Position numbers and translations under genes: made by a program | Assembly (NCBI GenBank): GCA_021741085.1 | Contig: JAIOYM010000023.1 | Location: forward strand, 1-15,298 | Length of the DNA: 15,298 nucleotides | DNA from: Rickettsiaceae bacterium | GTDB taxonomy: Bacteria > Pseudomonadota > Alphaproteobacteria > Rickettsiales > Rickettsiaceae | Direction: 5' to 3' | In this document: in pieces, positions 1 to 7,370 of the stretch | Layout: every line of letters begins with the position of its first letter | Position numbering within the stretch: the first letter of the stretch is position 1 | The notes under the pieces: model-generated | What the model saw: only the letters and a program-made list of their open reading frames with translations | Told to the model about the DNA's origin: nothing | Database searches by the model: none

Positions 1-96
1 CATATTGACAAAAAGCAGATCTTATTAGATTCTGCTGCGTTTTTGATGCTAATTGTCAAAAAAGTAGTTTTTCCAGCAATTTTTGGAGTATACTAA
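1..96 (+). CDS. Possible C-terminal tail of an upstream gene (partial)
   Basis: Frame 1 is open from the window edge to a TAA at 94-96 and encodes 31 residues ending in a hydrophobic stretch (LMLIVKKVVFPAIFGVY). The tail could be the last membrane segment of a protein encoded on the same strand as mrdA. In many alphaproteobacteria mreC or mreD precedes mrdA, but I cannot recognise either family here. An open run of 31 codons in AT-rich DNA could also be chance. Confidence 0.3.
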   Translation, partial: HIDKKQILLDSAAFLMLIVKKVVFPAIFGVY

Positions 97-275
97 GCAT
101 TAAAACTATAATATAATAAGCTTGACATATTAAGTTGCAAGCTAAACAAGACATTACAGCGATGTAATACAAAATTGGTTATAGCTTATTAATATTGCTG
201 CAATTTAAATATTCAATTTTTACAAGAAGTGCAAAAGAATATACTAATTTATTCGCTATAAAAAAAATCAATCTC

Positions 276-304
276 ACTACATTACAATAACATATTGATA
301 TAAT
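276..304 (+). promoter_or_regulatory. Candidate mrdA promoter
   Basis: A perfect TATAAT lies at 299-304. A weak -35 candidate (ACTACA, 276-281) sits 17 bp upstream. This would give a leader of roughly 15 nt before the mrdA ATG at 327. In DNA this AT-rich a TATAAT can occur by chance, so the call is tentative. Confidence 0.35.
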
Positions 305-326
305 AATGTCATTTTAAAAAAAGTCA

Positions 327-2105
327 ATGCAACATCCCCAAAATAATATTTTTGATAAAGCTAATAAAATTACTCGACGTAGTTTTATTGTACTTTTTTT
401 TAAAATCTTTGGTTTTTTTCTGCTTATTTCTCGCGCGGTTTATTTGCAAATTTTTAAAGCTGGCAATTATCTTACTTTGTCGGATAAAAATAGAATTAAT
501 GTAGAACCTATAACGCCATTGAGGGGTAATATTTTAGATGCTAAAGGTAATCTTGTGGCTAAAAATATTAGTTCATATAGATTAATTTTCTACAAAACAT
601 CTCAATCACGAGTTTTACAGGTTATTGATATATTGGCTGAAACATTATCACTACCAGAAGAAATAGCTGTTAGTATAAGAAACAAAATTGCTAAGCCCCC
701 AAAGAATTCGCGTACAGTTATCATTGATGAATTGACTTGGCAACAAGTTATTAAAATCGAAGAAAATTCGCATTTATTACCAGAATTAAAAATAGAAAAT
801 TTGCATATAAGATATTATCCATTTGGTGAAACTTTTTCGCATATAGTAGGTTTTGTGGGGAAAATAAGCAAAAAAGAAAAAAATCAAAAAGCCATTACTT
901 ATGATAATAATCTTGTAATTGGCAGAAGTGGTATAGAAAAATTTTATGATCAAAAATTACGCGGCAATTTTGGTTGGCAAGAAATCGAAGTAAACGCTTT
1001 TGGTAAAAAATTGCGACAAATTTCTTATAAATCTAGTGTGGTAGGAGATAATTTAGTTTTAACAATTGAGCCAAAATTACAAAATTTTATACATGATTTA
1101 TATAAGGGGTTGTCTGGCACTGTAATTGTAAGTGACTATACTAATGGCAATATAGTGGCGTTAGTTTCAGCTCCTTCTATCGATAACAATATATTTAAAA
1201 AAATTGACACTCGTACTTGGAAAAATATTTTAAATGATCAAGAAAAGCCCATAATAAATAGAGCCATACAAAGCTTATACCCTCCGGGTTCGCCGTTTAA
1301 GATTATTACAACGCTAGCAGCTTTAGAGGCAGGAGTTCCAGCAAACAAAGTTTTTGAATGTACTGGTGGTGTATTTTTAGGTAAACAATATTTTCGCTGT
1401 TGGCATAAAGCAGGACACGGCGAGATAAATATGAAGGATGCTCTCATACATTCTTGTAACTGTTACATGTATAATTTGGTAAAGTTAATAGGATATGAAA
1501 ATATAATAAAAACAGCTCGAATATTTGGAATAGGTTCTAAAACAGGAATTGATTTGCCTTTTGAAGTTAATGGAATATTACCAAATGACGCTTTCAAAAA
1601 AAGTAGATTTAGAAATTCTTGGAATATTGGAGATAGTTATAATCTGTGCATAGGGCAGGGGTTTTTATCTACAACTCCTATGCAACTGAATGTGATGATA
1701 AGCGCAATAGCAAATAATGGAATTTTGCATAAGCCAAAGCTTAATATGGATAGTACTTCTGAATGTGTTCAAATAGATATAAAGCCAGAGTTTTTGAATT
1801 TAGTTAAATCAGCATTGGATGATGTTATTAATAATCCTAAAGGCACTTCTTACGCAAGCAGAAGTAATGATTATAACTCTCGTTTTTCTGGTAAAACTGG
1901 TACCTCTCAGGTAATAGGCAAAAGAGGGCAAGATAAAGATTTAAGTAGCGAATTGATAGCAAGGAAACATCGCAATCATGCACTTTTTGTTGGATTTAAT
2001 CAAAACTCAAAACATAAATATGCGGTAACTATATTAGTGGAACATGGAGGTGGGGGTGCTAAAGCTGCGTCTCCAATTGCTAAGAAGATTTTTGAATTTA
2101 TTTGA
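327..2105 (+). CDS. mrdA: Penicillin-binding protein 2, peptidoglycan DD-transpeptidase
   Basis: This class B penicillin-binding protein (592 aa) cross-links peptidoglycan during lateral wall growth, working with RodA and MreBCD in the inner membrane. A single N-terminal membrane anchor spans about residues 20-42. The dimerisation/pedestal region follows, including PLRGNILD (64-71). The transpeptidase domain starts near residue 250. Its catalytic motifs are visible: SPFK (Ser322, Lys325), SCN (376-378) and KTG (523-525). The length is near normal for PBP2. The second position of the first motif is Pro where PBP2 proteins usually have Thr or Val. The ATG at 327 is chosen because it places the anchor at the usual depth; no Shine-Dalgarno is visible. 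lysC follows after 81 bp on the same strand. FtsI is the alternative, but mid-domain and C-terminal features (IGQGFLSTTPMQL, no extra C-terminal region) fit PBP2. Confidence 0.93.
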   Translation: MQHPQNNIFDKANKITRRSFIVLFFKIFGFFLLISRAVYLQIFKAGNYLTLSDKNRINVEPITPLRGNILDAKGNLVAKNISSYRLIFYKTSQSRVLQVIDILAETLSLPEEIAVSIRNKIAKPPKNSRTVIIDELTWQQVIKIEENSHLLPELKIENLHIRYYPFGETFSHIVGFVGKISKKEKNQKAITYDNNLVIGRSGIEKFYDQKLRGNFGWQEIEVNAFGKKLRQISYKSSVVGDNLVLTIEPKLQNFIHDLYKGLSGTVIVSDYTNGNIVALVSAPSIDNNIFKKIDTRTWKNILNDQEKPIINRAIQSLYPPGSPFKIITTLAALEAGVPANKVFECTGGVFLGKQYFRCWHKAGHGEINMKDALIHSCNCYMYNLVKLIGYENIIKTARIFGIGSKTGIDLPFEVNGILPNDAFKKSRFRNSWNIGDSYNLCIGQGFLSTTPMQLNVMISAIANNGILHKPKLNMDSTSECVQIDIKPEFLNLVKSALDDVINNPKGTSYASRSNDYNSRFSGKTGTSQVIGKRGQDKDLSSELIARKHRNHALFVGFNQNSKHKYAVTILVEHGGGGAKAASPIAKKIFEFI

Positions 2106-2121
2106 AAATTTAAGCTTGCCT

Positions 2122-2127
2122 TATAAT
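2122..2127 (+). promoter_or_regulatory. Candidate -10 element for lysC
   Basis: A TATAAT hexamer lies in the 81-bp gap between mrdA and lysC, about 60 nt before the lysC ATG. No convincing -35 sits at 16-18 bp; TTGAAA at 2102-2107 is only 14 bp upstream. lysC may instead be read through from mrdA. Confidence 0.25.
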
Positions 2128-2186
2128 GTTTATTGCGTAGGATTAGTAGTTGAAAGATAATAAATTTTTAGAAATATTTTCAATTA

Positions 2187-3359
2187 ATGCAGATTTTAGT
2201 ACAAAAATTTGGAGGTACCTCGGTTGCAAGCACAAGTAAAATTATTAATGCAGCCACTAAGGTAGTACAAAGTTTTTTAGATGGGTATAAACCAATCGTA
2301 GTTGTTTCAGCTATGGCTGGGGTTACAAATCAATTAATATCATATTGCTCAGAGATCTCGAAGTTGCACAAGGCAGACAATCTGGTAGAATATGATGCTG
2401 CTATTAGTAATGGAGAAAATATTTCGGCGGCATTGATGGCTTTAGCTCTACAAAATCTTGGTATGAAAGCTAGATCTTTTCAAGGATGGCAAATACCAAT
2501 CATAACCAACGCTAATTCCAGCAAGGCACTTATAGAAGGCATAGACTCAGGATTATTGATGAAGAGTTTAGAAAATGGCGTGATTCCAGTAATTACTGGC
2601 TTTCAAGGTATAAACACATCAGGACAAATTACCACTTTAGGGCGCGGTGGATCTGATATTACTGCTGTTGCAATAGCTGCAAGTACTAAAGCCTATCAAT
2701 GTGATATTTATACAGATGTAGCTGGGGTTTATACAGCTGATCCGCGTTTTGTTCCTAGTGCAAAAAAACTAGAAAATATGTCGTATGAAGAAATGTTGGA
2801 ATTTAGTGTATTAGGTGCGAAAGTTCTACATTGGCGCGCAGTAGAAATAGCTATGAAATATCAGGTGCCAACAAGAGTTTTATCTACGTTTGAAAATGCT
2901 GGCGGAACATTAATCTATAGCAAAGCGAATATTATGGAAAAAGTACAGATAACGGGTATAGCCTATAATGATAAGATTATAATTATAAAAACCAAATCAG
3001 CGCAGCGTCTGCAAGATATAATTTTGGAATTTTCTAATGAGAATATCTCCATTAACAATATTTCTTTAAACGATGATACTTGTACATTAATGGCGGCATT
3101 AATAGATTTACCTATAATAAAAAATATTTTCAATAAACTAAAGTTGCAGTGGGAATATAATAGTGACGTAGCTTTAATTTCTGTTGTCGGCATAGGTATT
3201 AATAATGACATTAATATTTTAAATACAATAATAAATATAGTAGGGGATTATATGACTGAACTATCTTTGACTAGTACCAAGATAAATTTTATATATCCAC
3301 TTAACAAACTAGAAAGCTCTATAAAACTTTTGCATAAAGCTTTAATTGAGAGTAATTAA
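2187..3359 (+). CDS. lysC: Aspartate kinase (aspartokinase)
   Basis: Aspartokinase phosphorylates L-aspartate with ATP, the first committed step toward diaminopimelate and lysine. In a wall-making intracellular bacterium its main use is probably meso-diaminopimelate for peptidoglycan. The 390-aa protein has the amino-acid kinase fold: KFGGTSV at residues 7-13, the substrate region GRGGSDITA (152-160), and the nucleotide-binding stretch YTDVAGVYTADPR (175-187). The C-terminal third should hold two ACT domains (about 255-320 and 328-388). The second still shows VVGIGI (333-338), but the usual effector-loop residues are not evident in either. The length matches the monofunctional two-ACT class of about 400 aa. 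The ATG at 2187 begins three codons before the usual start of the first strand, and no Shine-Dalgarno is seen. It converges on the minus-strand gene ending at 3412 with a 52-bp gap and no clear terminator. Confidence 0.93.
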   Translation: MQILVQKFGGTSVASTSKIINAATKVVQSFLDGYKPIVVVSAMAGVTNQLISYCSEISKLHKADNLVEYDAAISNGENISAALMALALQNLGMKARSFQGWQIPIITNANSSKALIEGIDSGLLMKSLENGVIPVITGFQGINTSGQITTLGRGGSDITAVAIAASTKAYQCDIYTDVAGVYTADPRFVPSAKKLENMSYEEMLEFSVLGAKVLHWRAVEIAMKYQVPTRVLSTFENAGGTLIYSKANIMEKVQITGIAYNDKIIIIKTKSAQRLQDIILEFSNENISINNISLNDDTCTLMAALIDLPIIKNIFNKLKLQWEYNSDVALISVVGIGINNDINILNTIINIVGDYMTELSLTSTKINFIYPLNKLESSIKLLHKALIESN

Positions 3360-3411
3360 GATCACAAGAGGTTGGGTGTAAGTTCTAAGCGTTTAGAATA
3401 TAATAAAAGCA

Positions 3412-4713
3412 TTACTTTTTGAACCCTTTAGTGGATAATGTTTTATTAAGTAGGGGTATCTTTCCAGATTCATTCAGTTTCTCACTAGGCTGCAAACTGA
3501 TATTAAAAAGGCCTCTAGCTACATAATCAGTTAGCGATTTATCTTCTTGCAGTTTTGGGTTTGCTTCCAAAAATATTTTATAGCGCTTTTCATAATCTTC
3601 GGCGTATTCTTTGCCGAAGAGTATTTGGTTAATTTTTTCATTTAGGCTATTCTGCTCTAAAAGAGAAGCAAAATCATCTTTCTTGGGTGGTACGAATCTT
3701 TCTTCCATAAAATTTAAATAGTTGATTAAAGTTTCTAAAGAGTTTATTTTTTCTGGAGGATAACCAGACGAATAAGTAAGATTAACATCACGCTTTTCGA
3801 ATAAAGCATCAAACACCACCTTGTGTGAAACTTGTAAAGAATATAAGTTTTCCAAAGACATATCAGACCAATAATTACCATTAACATCACGCTCTGCGAA
3901 TAAAGTACGAAACTCAACAAAAGGTGTTTTAAACAAAACATATCTTTCTGAACCTTTTACATATGCAATTGCTATATTGCGCAAAAATTCTTCTTTTGCA
4001 GCATCACAAAATTCTTTGTATGCTATTTCTAATAGTTCTTTGCTTGATTCTTTTTTATTAGGACTCGGTGCTTGTTCTACTTTACTTGAGTCTTTTGAGT
4101 CTAGATATTCCAGATATGTTGCTTTGAGGTTTAGTTGTTCTTGTTTAAGCTGCGTTATTTGTTCTTGTTTAAGCTGCGTTATTTGTTCTTGTTTAAGCTG
4201 CGTTATTTGTTCTTGTTTAAGCTGCGTTATTTGTTCTTGTTTAAGCTGCGTTATTTGTTCTTGTTTAAGCTGCGTTATTTGTTCTTGTTTAGGCTGCGTT
4301 ATTTGTTCTTGTTTAAGCTGCGTTATTTGTTCTTGATTAAGCAGTTTTGTGTTAGTAATTTTGTTAGATTTTCCCTTGTAGTTTTTACTTATATTAATCA
4401 TAGGGATATCTGGGGATAGGGATTCTGTAACTTTTGAATTAATTTCCACACCTTTTTGTTTAATAACTGCTGAAACTATTAAAGTAGCTACAGATAATCC
4501 AAATATTATTGTTGGTATACCAGTTATCATGAATGCGGAGACTAAAGCTACTCCTCCTAAAAAAAGGCCGGAATTACCTATTAGCTTTAACGTATCCGCT
4601 TTTTTGATTTCGTTTTGGTGCTCTTTGTAATTCTTTATCATTTTTTCAGTGTCCGGAATCATATTATTGTGAGTTTGGTTATTTTGTGAATTTTGATTAT
4701 TTAATTTAGACAT
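3412..4713 (-). CDS. Membrane protein with eight tandem octapeptides
   Basis: I do not recognise this 433-aa protein as a named family. From the N-terminus it has a polar Asn/Gln-rich head (1-40), a hydrophobic block at about 48-84 that could form two close-packed membrane helices, and a linker. Residues 127-190 are eight consecutive copies of QEQITQLK, with Pro replacing Leu in copy 2, followed by a partial copy. A charged C-terminal region of about 230 residues follows. Two segments exactly 33 residues apart share F-x-x-LF-x-x-RDVN (RDVN at 275-278 and 308-311). The second reads like a degenerate ankyrin repeat (SHKVV..ALFEKRDVN). The repeat block is predicted helical and may form a coiled coil. 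There is no signal peptide in the usual sense. The gene is monocistronic, convergent with lysC and preceded by a good promoter candidate. A host-interaction or inclusion-membrane-like role is speculation from architecture only. Confidence 0.75.
   Translation of the reverse strand: MSKLNNQNSQNNQTHNNMIPDTEKMIKNYKEHQNEIKKADTLKLIGNSGLFLGGVALVSAFMITGIPTIIFGLSVATLIVSAVIKQKGVEINSKVTESLSPDIPMINISKNYKGKSNKITNTKLLNQEQITQLKQEQITQPKQEQITQLKQEQITQLKQEQITQLKQEQITQLKQEQITQLKQEQITQLKQEQLNLKATYLEYLDSKDSSKVEQAPSPNKKESSKELLEIAYKEFCDAAKEEFLRNIAIAYVKGSERYVLFKTPFVEFRTLFAERDVNGNYWSDMSLENLYSLQVSHKVVFDALFEKRDVNLTYSSGYPPEKINSLETLINYLNFMEERFVPPKKDDFASLLEQNSLNEKINQILFGKEYAEDYEKRYKIFLEANPKLQEDKSLTDYVARGLFNISLQPSEKLNESGKIPLLNKTLSTKGFKK
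3781..3911 (-). repeat. Internal 33-codon duplication
   Basis: The stretches starting at 3781 and 3880 share ATTAACATCACGCT, then GCGAATAAAG or a close variant. They lie exactly 99 bp apart, so the repeat is in frame with a 33-residue period, the ankyrin length. It encodes the two RDVN-containing segments of the octapeptide-repeat protein. Confidence 0.6.
4141..4332 (-). repeat. 24-bp tandem repeat, 8 copies, in frame
   Basis: Eight head-to-tail 24-bp units start at 4141, 4165, 4189, 4213, 4237, 4261, 4285 and 4309. They are identical except for one A-to-G change at 4292, which turns Leu into Pro. Partial units flank the array on both sides. Because 24 bp is eight codons, gain or loss of units keeps the reading frame and changes only the number of QEQITQLK octapeptides. 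Confidence 0.97.
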
Positions 4714-4745
4714 AATAAAAAAGAATGATTAATTTTCCGCCATTA

Positions 4746-4773
4746 ATTATATGTTAAAATAGCATGACGTAAA
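4746..4773 (-). promoter_or_regulatory. Candidate promoter of the octapeptide-repeat gene
   Basis: Read on the minus strand, TTTACG (4773-4768) is followed after 16 bp by a perfect TATAAT (4751-4746). Transcription would start near 4739, leaving a leader of about 26 nt before the ATG at 4713. Confidence 0.45.
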
Positions 4774-4878
4774 AATTAATTTTTAGTGAATTTTAAAGAT
4801 AAAATTCAAGGAACACAGAGTAAAATGTATTAATTTTGCTACTAGTGAGCATTTGTGTAGTTTTGAACGGTTTATTTG

Positions 4879-5083
4879 TTCTGGATTGCAACAGTTTTGA
4901 CAGAGTAGGTTTATCGAGTTAAGCTATATTATTAACGGCTATGGCTTAGAAGAAATATTATCTTACTAAGGCCTTTCCTAAGATAAAATATTATTTTTTT
5001 ATTATTAAAGCTCTTTTTGATATGGAACATGATTTTTGCTGGGTTACTTATTCCTTTGCTCATGTCAAAGAGCTCATGCGACG
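4879..5083 (+). repeat. Intergenic repeat family, copy R1 (expanded)
   Basis: R1 begins CTGGATTGC (4881-4889) and shares with R2 the blocks AGTAGG, TATATTATTA and the exact 14-mer GAAATATTATCTTA (4952-4965). It ends with CCTTTGCTCATGTCAAAGAGC (from 5053) and ATGCGACG. Between the 14-mer and the CTTTG hairpin, R1 carries about 80 bp more than R2 and R3. That extra part includes the right arm of a hairpin, a T-rich run and a second GCTCTTT-like motif. Confidence 0.6.
4954..5000 (+). terminator. Hairpin followed by T-run inside R1
   Basis: AATATTATCTTA (4954-4965) pairs with TAAGATAAAATATT (4979-4992), allowing a two-base bulge, and is followed by TTATTTTTTT (4991-5000). The shape is that of a rho-independent terminator reading rightward, but the stem is AT-rich and no rightward gene lies directly upstream. 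It may only be part of the repeat. Confidence 0.3.
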
Positions 5084-5148
5084 GTCTACACATTGCAGCT
5101 AAAAGTTTTGGCTTCTTATATATTAGGATTGCAATTGCAAGTTGTTTG

Positions 5149-5265
5149 TCCTGAGATTGCCACGCTAAGTAGGCTCGTTGAGTAATATATTATTACAGCT
5201 TTCCTGAGGGTGAAATATTATCTTAACACAATCCCTTTATTCAGGCGAAAAGAGCCCATGATGAC
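5149..5265 (+). repeat. Intergenic repeat family, copy R2
   Basis: R2 runs from CCTGAGATTGCCACGC (5150-5165) through AGGCTCGTTGAGTA, TATTATTACAGCTTTCC and AATATTATCTTA to CCCTTTATTC, AAAGAGCCCATGATGAC. The blocks occur in the same order and orientation as in R3, about 3.3 kb away, and as in the neighbouring R1. It lacks the GC-rich hairpin insert present near the left end of R3. Confidence 0.75.
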
Positions 5266-5456
5266 ATCTATTACGCCTAGAAAATCATCTACCCGAGTCA
5301 TAACACCCTTTACTAAAAAATAGCTCTGTTTTATGCACCTACTTAAAAGACATAAATATGGTACTTATAAAAGCTTAGTGTAAATACAATATTTTATCAT
5401 GTCACGTCTTTTTAAACGCAAGGATCCAGCTAGGGTAATTGTATAAAAGACAAAAT

Positions 5457-5729
5457 TTACTTACGTAAGTCTAATCTTTTTAGTAAATCACGATATCTAT
5501 CCATTAGATTATTATTGGTTAAATATTTCATTAATCTTTTTCTTGTACTAACCATTTTTAATAGGCCTCTACGTGTACTGTGGTCATGTTTGTGGATTTT
5601 ACAATGCTCAGTTAAATTTCTAATTCTATCTGTTAGAATAGCGCATTGTACTTCAACAGAACCTTTGTCGTTCTCGTGTAGTGCAAAATCTTTTATTAAT
5701 TGAGTTCTTCTTTCAGCGGTTATAGACAT
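5457..5729 (-). CDS. rpsO: 30S ribosomal protein S15
   Basis: S15 is a primary-binding protein of the 30S platform. It contacts 16S rRNA helices 20-22 and helps form bridges to the 50S subunit. The 90-aa product matches the family length (88-90). It shows the conserved region HKHDHSTRRGLLKMV (residues 43-57) and the C-terminal helix that ends in basic residues (RLDLRK). The start is supported by a strong AGGAG four bases before the ATG. That Shine-Dalgarno overlaps the truB stop codon TAG, and the two genes are 7 bp apart, so translation is probably coupled. It is the last gene of a minus-strand block rph-truB-rpsO. In most proteobacteria pnp comes next, but here it does not. No convincing terminator is visible downstream. 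Confidence 0.96.
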   Translation of the reverse strand: MSITAERRTQLIKDFALHENDKGSVEVQCAILTDRIRNLTEHCKIHKHDHSTRRGLLKMVSTRKRLMKYLTNNNLMDRYRDLLKRLDLRK

Positions 5730-5736
5730 AATACTC

Positions 5737-6645
5737 CTAATTAAGGTTAAAATTCTTTTTTATCATAAACTTGCCAGCTACAATCGAGCCAATTGATACT
5801 AGTTGGTTTTCATGAGATAGCCACACTGAATCAGCATCTTGCTTATCCAGATCAATAACTCTACCACACCATATATCGTTCAACTGAAATTCATTAATTG
5901 CAATTTCCTGACAATATGTTAATTGTTTAAGCACATATTCTGGCTTTAATATACTATTATATATCACATTTTGAGCGGTAAATAAATCTATTTTTACTAA
6001 TTCAGCTAAATTAATTGTATTTTCCAACTCAAAACTTCCCACCGCGAGGCGCGCTAATTCTATTACGTAACCTAGACTACCGCAAGCTTTCATGATATCA
6101 CAAGCTAGAGACCTAACATATGTACCCTTAGAGCATTTTACAATAAATTCGGCAATTTTGGTTTCAGCAGAATAAGAGATTAAGTTTAATTCAGTTATAT
6201 TGATAAATCTTGCTGATATTTCCAAGTCGTCTTTACCACTGCGAGCTAGACTGTAAGCTCTACGACCATCAATTTTGATAGCAGAATATATTGGCGGAAT
6301 TTGTGATATTGTGCCAATAAACTTTCTAGATTTATCAACCAATTCTTCCTTGCTTGGTATATACTCACATTGCTGCGTAACTTGGCCTTCTGCATCATAT
6401 GTATCTGTAGATGCACCCATTTTAATGGAAAATTTGTAGCATTTATCTAGTCCAACACAAAATTCTATTAATTTTGTTGTTTGATTTAATGCTATTGGCA
6501 GAACACCCCAAGCCATAGGGTCTAAAGTACCAGCATGACCTATTTTTTGCTTATTAGGTAATAGTTTTTTTAATTGTATCAATGCCCCCATGGAGCTTAT
6601 TCCTTTGGGTTTATTGACATTCAACCAACCGTTAAAGTTCTGCAT
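5737..6645 (-). CDS. truB: tRNA pseudouridine(55) synthase
   Basis: TruB converts uridine 55 of the T-loop of tRNAs to pseudouridine and acts in the cytoplasm. The 302-aa protein opens with the family signature GWLNVNKPKGISSM (residues 6-19) and carries GHAGTLDPMAWGVLP (36-50), with the catalytic aspartate at Asp42. Further family motifs follow: QIPPIYSAIKIDGRRAY, with the tyrosine that stacks in the active site, and CSKGTYVRSLACD. The C-terminal part (about 230-302) is the usual weakly conserved PUA-like region. Its ATG overlaps the rph stop by one base (TAATG), and rpsO follows 7 bp after its stop. This spacing implies one transcript with coupled translation. Length and motifs leave little room for another identity. 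Confidence 0.96.
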   Translation of the reverse strand: MQNFNGWLNVNKPKGISSMGALIQLKKLLPNKQKIGHAGTLDPMAWGVLPIALNQTTKLIEFCVGLDKCYKFSIKMGASTDTYDAEGQVTQQCEYIPSKEELVDKSRKFIGTISQIPPIYSAIKIDGRRAYSLARSGKDDLEISARFINITELNLISYSAETKIAEFIVKCSKGTYVRSLACDIMKACGSLGYVIELARLAVGSFELENTINLAELVKIDLFTAQNVIYNSILKPEYVLKQLTYCQEIAINEFQLNDIWCGRVIDLDKQDADSVWLSHENQLVSIGSIVAGKFMIKKNFNLN

Positions 6646-7370
6646 TATATTTTTGCGCCAAGCAATACCTGATTTTGCATTATAAAGATTTTTTTGCAGG
6701 CATCTTTTGCAAGATTCAGCATAATATTAAATTGTTCGTCAGAGAAACGTTTATTTTCAGCCGAAGTTTGTATTTCAATAATGCTACCATCGCTAGCTAA
6801 AATAAAATTGCCATCCGCATCAGCTGCACTATCTTCTACGTAATCAAGATCTAACAACACCTCATTTTCATATATACCGCATGAAACTGCTGCTATTTGT
6901 GTAGTAAGGGGATTGTTACGCAGTAGCTTTTGATTCATTAAAATACGAAAAGCGTTATGCAGAGCTACGTAACTGCCTGTTATGGCAGCAGTACGTGTAC
7001 CACCATCGGCATTGATTACATCACAATCGACAATTATTTGACGTTCACCCAATAGACTAAGATCGGTTATTGCTCTTAGCGAACGACCTATAAGTCTTTG
7101 TATTTCCACAGTTCGGCCATTAACCTTGCCATTATTATCACGCTTTACCCTTTGTTTACTGCAGCCTGGCAACATACCATATTCTGCTGTTAGCCAACCA
7201 CGGCCTTGACCACGAAGAAAAGATGGTACGCCATTATCTAGGCTCACTGAGCAAATAACATGTGTGTTACCGTATTTTACTAAGGTAGAACTCAGAGCAT
7301 TGTTCAAAACATTTAGTTCTATTGAAATATCGCGCAATTGATTAAACTTACGCCCAGCAAAACGATTCAT
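6645..7370 (-). CDS. rph: Ribonuclease PH (phosphorolytic tRNA 3' exonuclease)
   Basis: RNase PH trims 3' tails of tRNA precursors using phosphate and releases nucleoside diphosphates. It works as a hexameric ring. The 241-aa protein has the standard length and carries the conserved blocks RGQGRGWLTAEYGMLP (53-68), QRLIGRSLRA (91-100), CDVINADGGTRTAAITG (116-132, phosphate-binding region) and DYVEDSAADADGNF (176-189, metal-binding aspartates). The ATG gives the normal N-terminus (MNRFAGRKFNQLR). It is the first gene of the minus-strand block with truB and rpsO, and overlaps truB by one base. It is divergent from grpE across about 100 bp, so the promoters of both lie in that gap. Unlike the truncated rph of E. 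coli K-12, the gene looks intact. Confidence 0.96.
   Translation of the reverse strand: MNRFAGRKFNQLRDISIELNVLNNALSSTLVKYGNTHVICSVSLDNGVPSFLRGQGRGWLTAEYGMLPGCSKQRVKRDNNGKVNGRTVEIQRLIGRSLRAITDLSLLGERQIIVDCDVINADGGTRTAAITGSYVALHNAFRILMNQKLLRNNPLTTQIAAVSCGIYENEVLLDLDYVEDSAADADGNFILASDGSIIEIQTSAENKRFSDEQFNIMLNLAKDACKKIFIMQNQVLLGAKI

Larger units (their letters stand above)
4714..5456. other. Long non-coding region with two repeat copies
   Basis: This 743-bp stretch lies between the start of the octapeptide-repeat gene and the end of rpsO. I find no credible coding sequence, tRNA or known RNA in it. It holds the promoter of the downstream minus-strand gene (4746-4773), two diverged copies of an intergenic repeat (4879-5083 and 5149-5265), and a perfect 12-bp palindrome, TTGCAATTGCAA, at 5129-5140. 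The part from 5266 to 5456 shows nothing recognisable. pnp, which commonly follows rpsO, is absent. Confidence 0.7.

Noticed and set aside
153..168. ATTACA-GCGA-TGTAAT inverted repeat upstream of mrdA
   Set aside because: Perfect but short, no T-run, and not near a likely promoter; could be chance in AT-rich DNA.
3383..3398. TTCTAA-GCGT-TTAGAA inverted repeat between the converging lysC and octapeptide-repeat genes
   Set aside because: A 6-bp AT-rich stem with no U-run on either side is too weak to call a terminator.
4141..4332. Tandem array as a possible CRISPR
   Set aside because: The units are contiguous with no spacers and encode an in-frame octapeptide.
3977..4419. Two plus-strand open frames of 119 and 94 codons with Cys/Leu/Phe-rich repeats
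   Set aside because: They are the antisense reading of the 24-bp array, which is open in several frames because it is periodic and a multiple of three.
5399..5446. 16-codon plus-strand frame starting MSRLFKRK
   Set aside because: Too short, no Shine-Dalgarno or promoter, and no recognisable product; chance is the simplest explanation.
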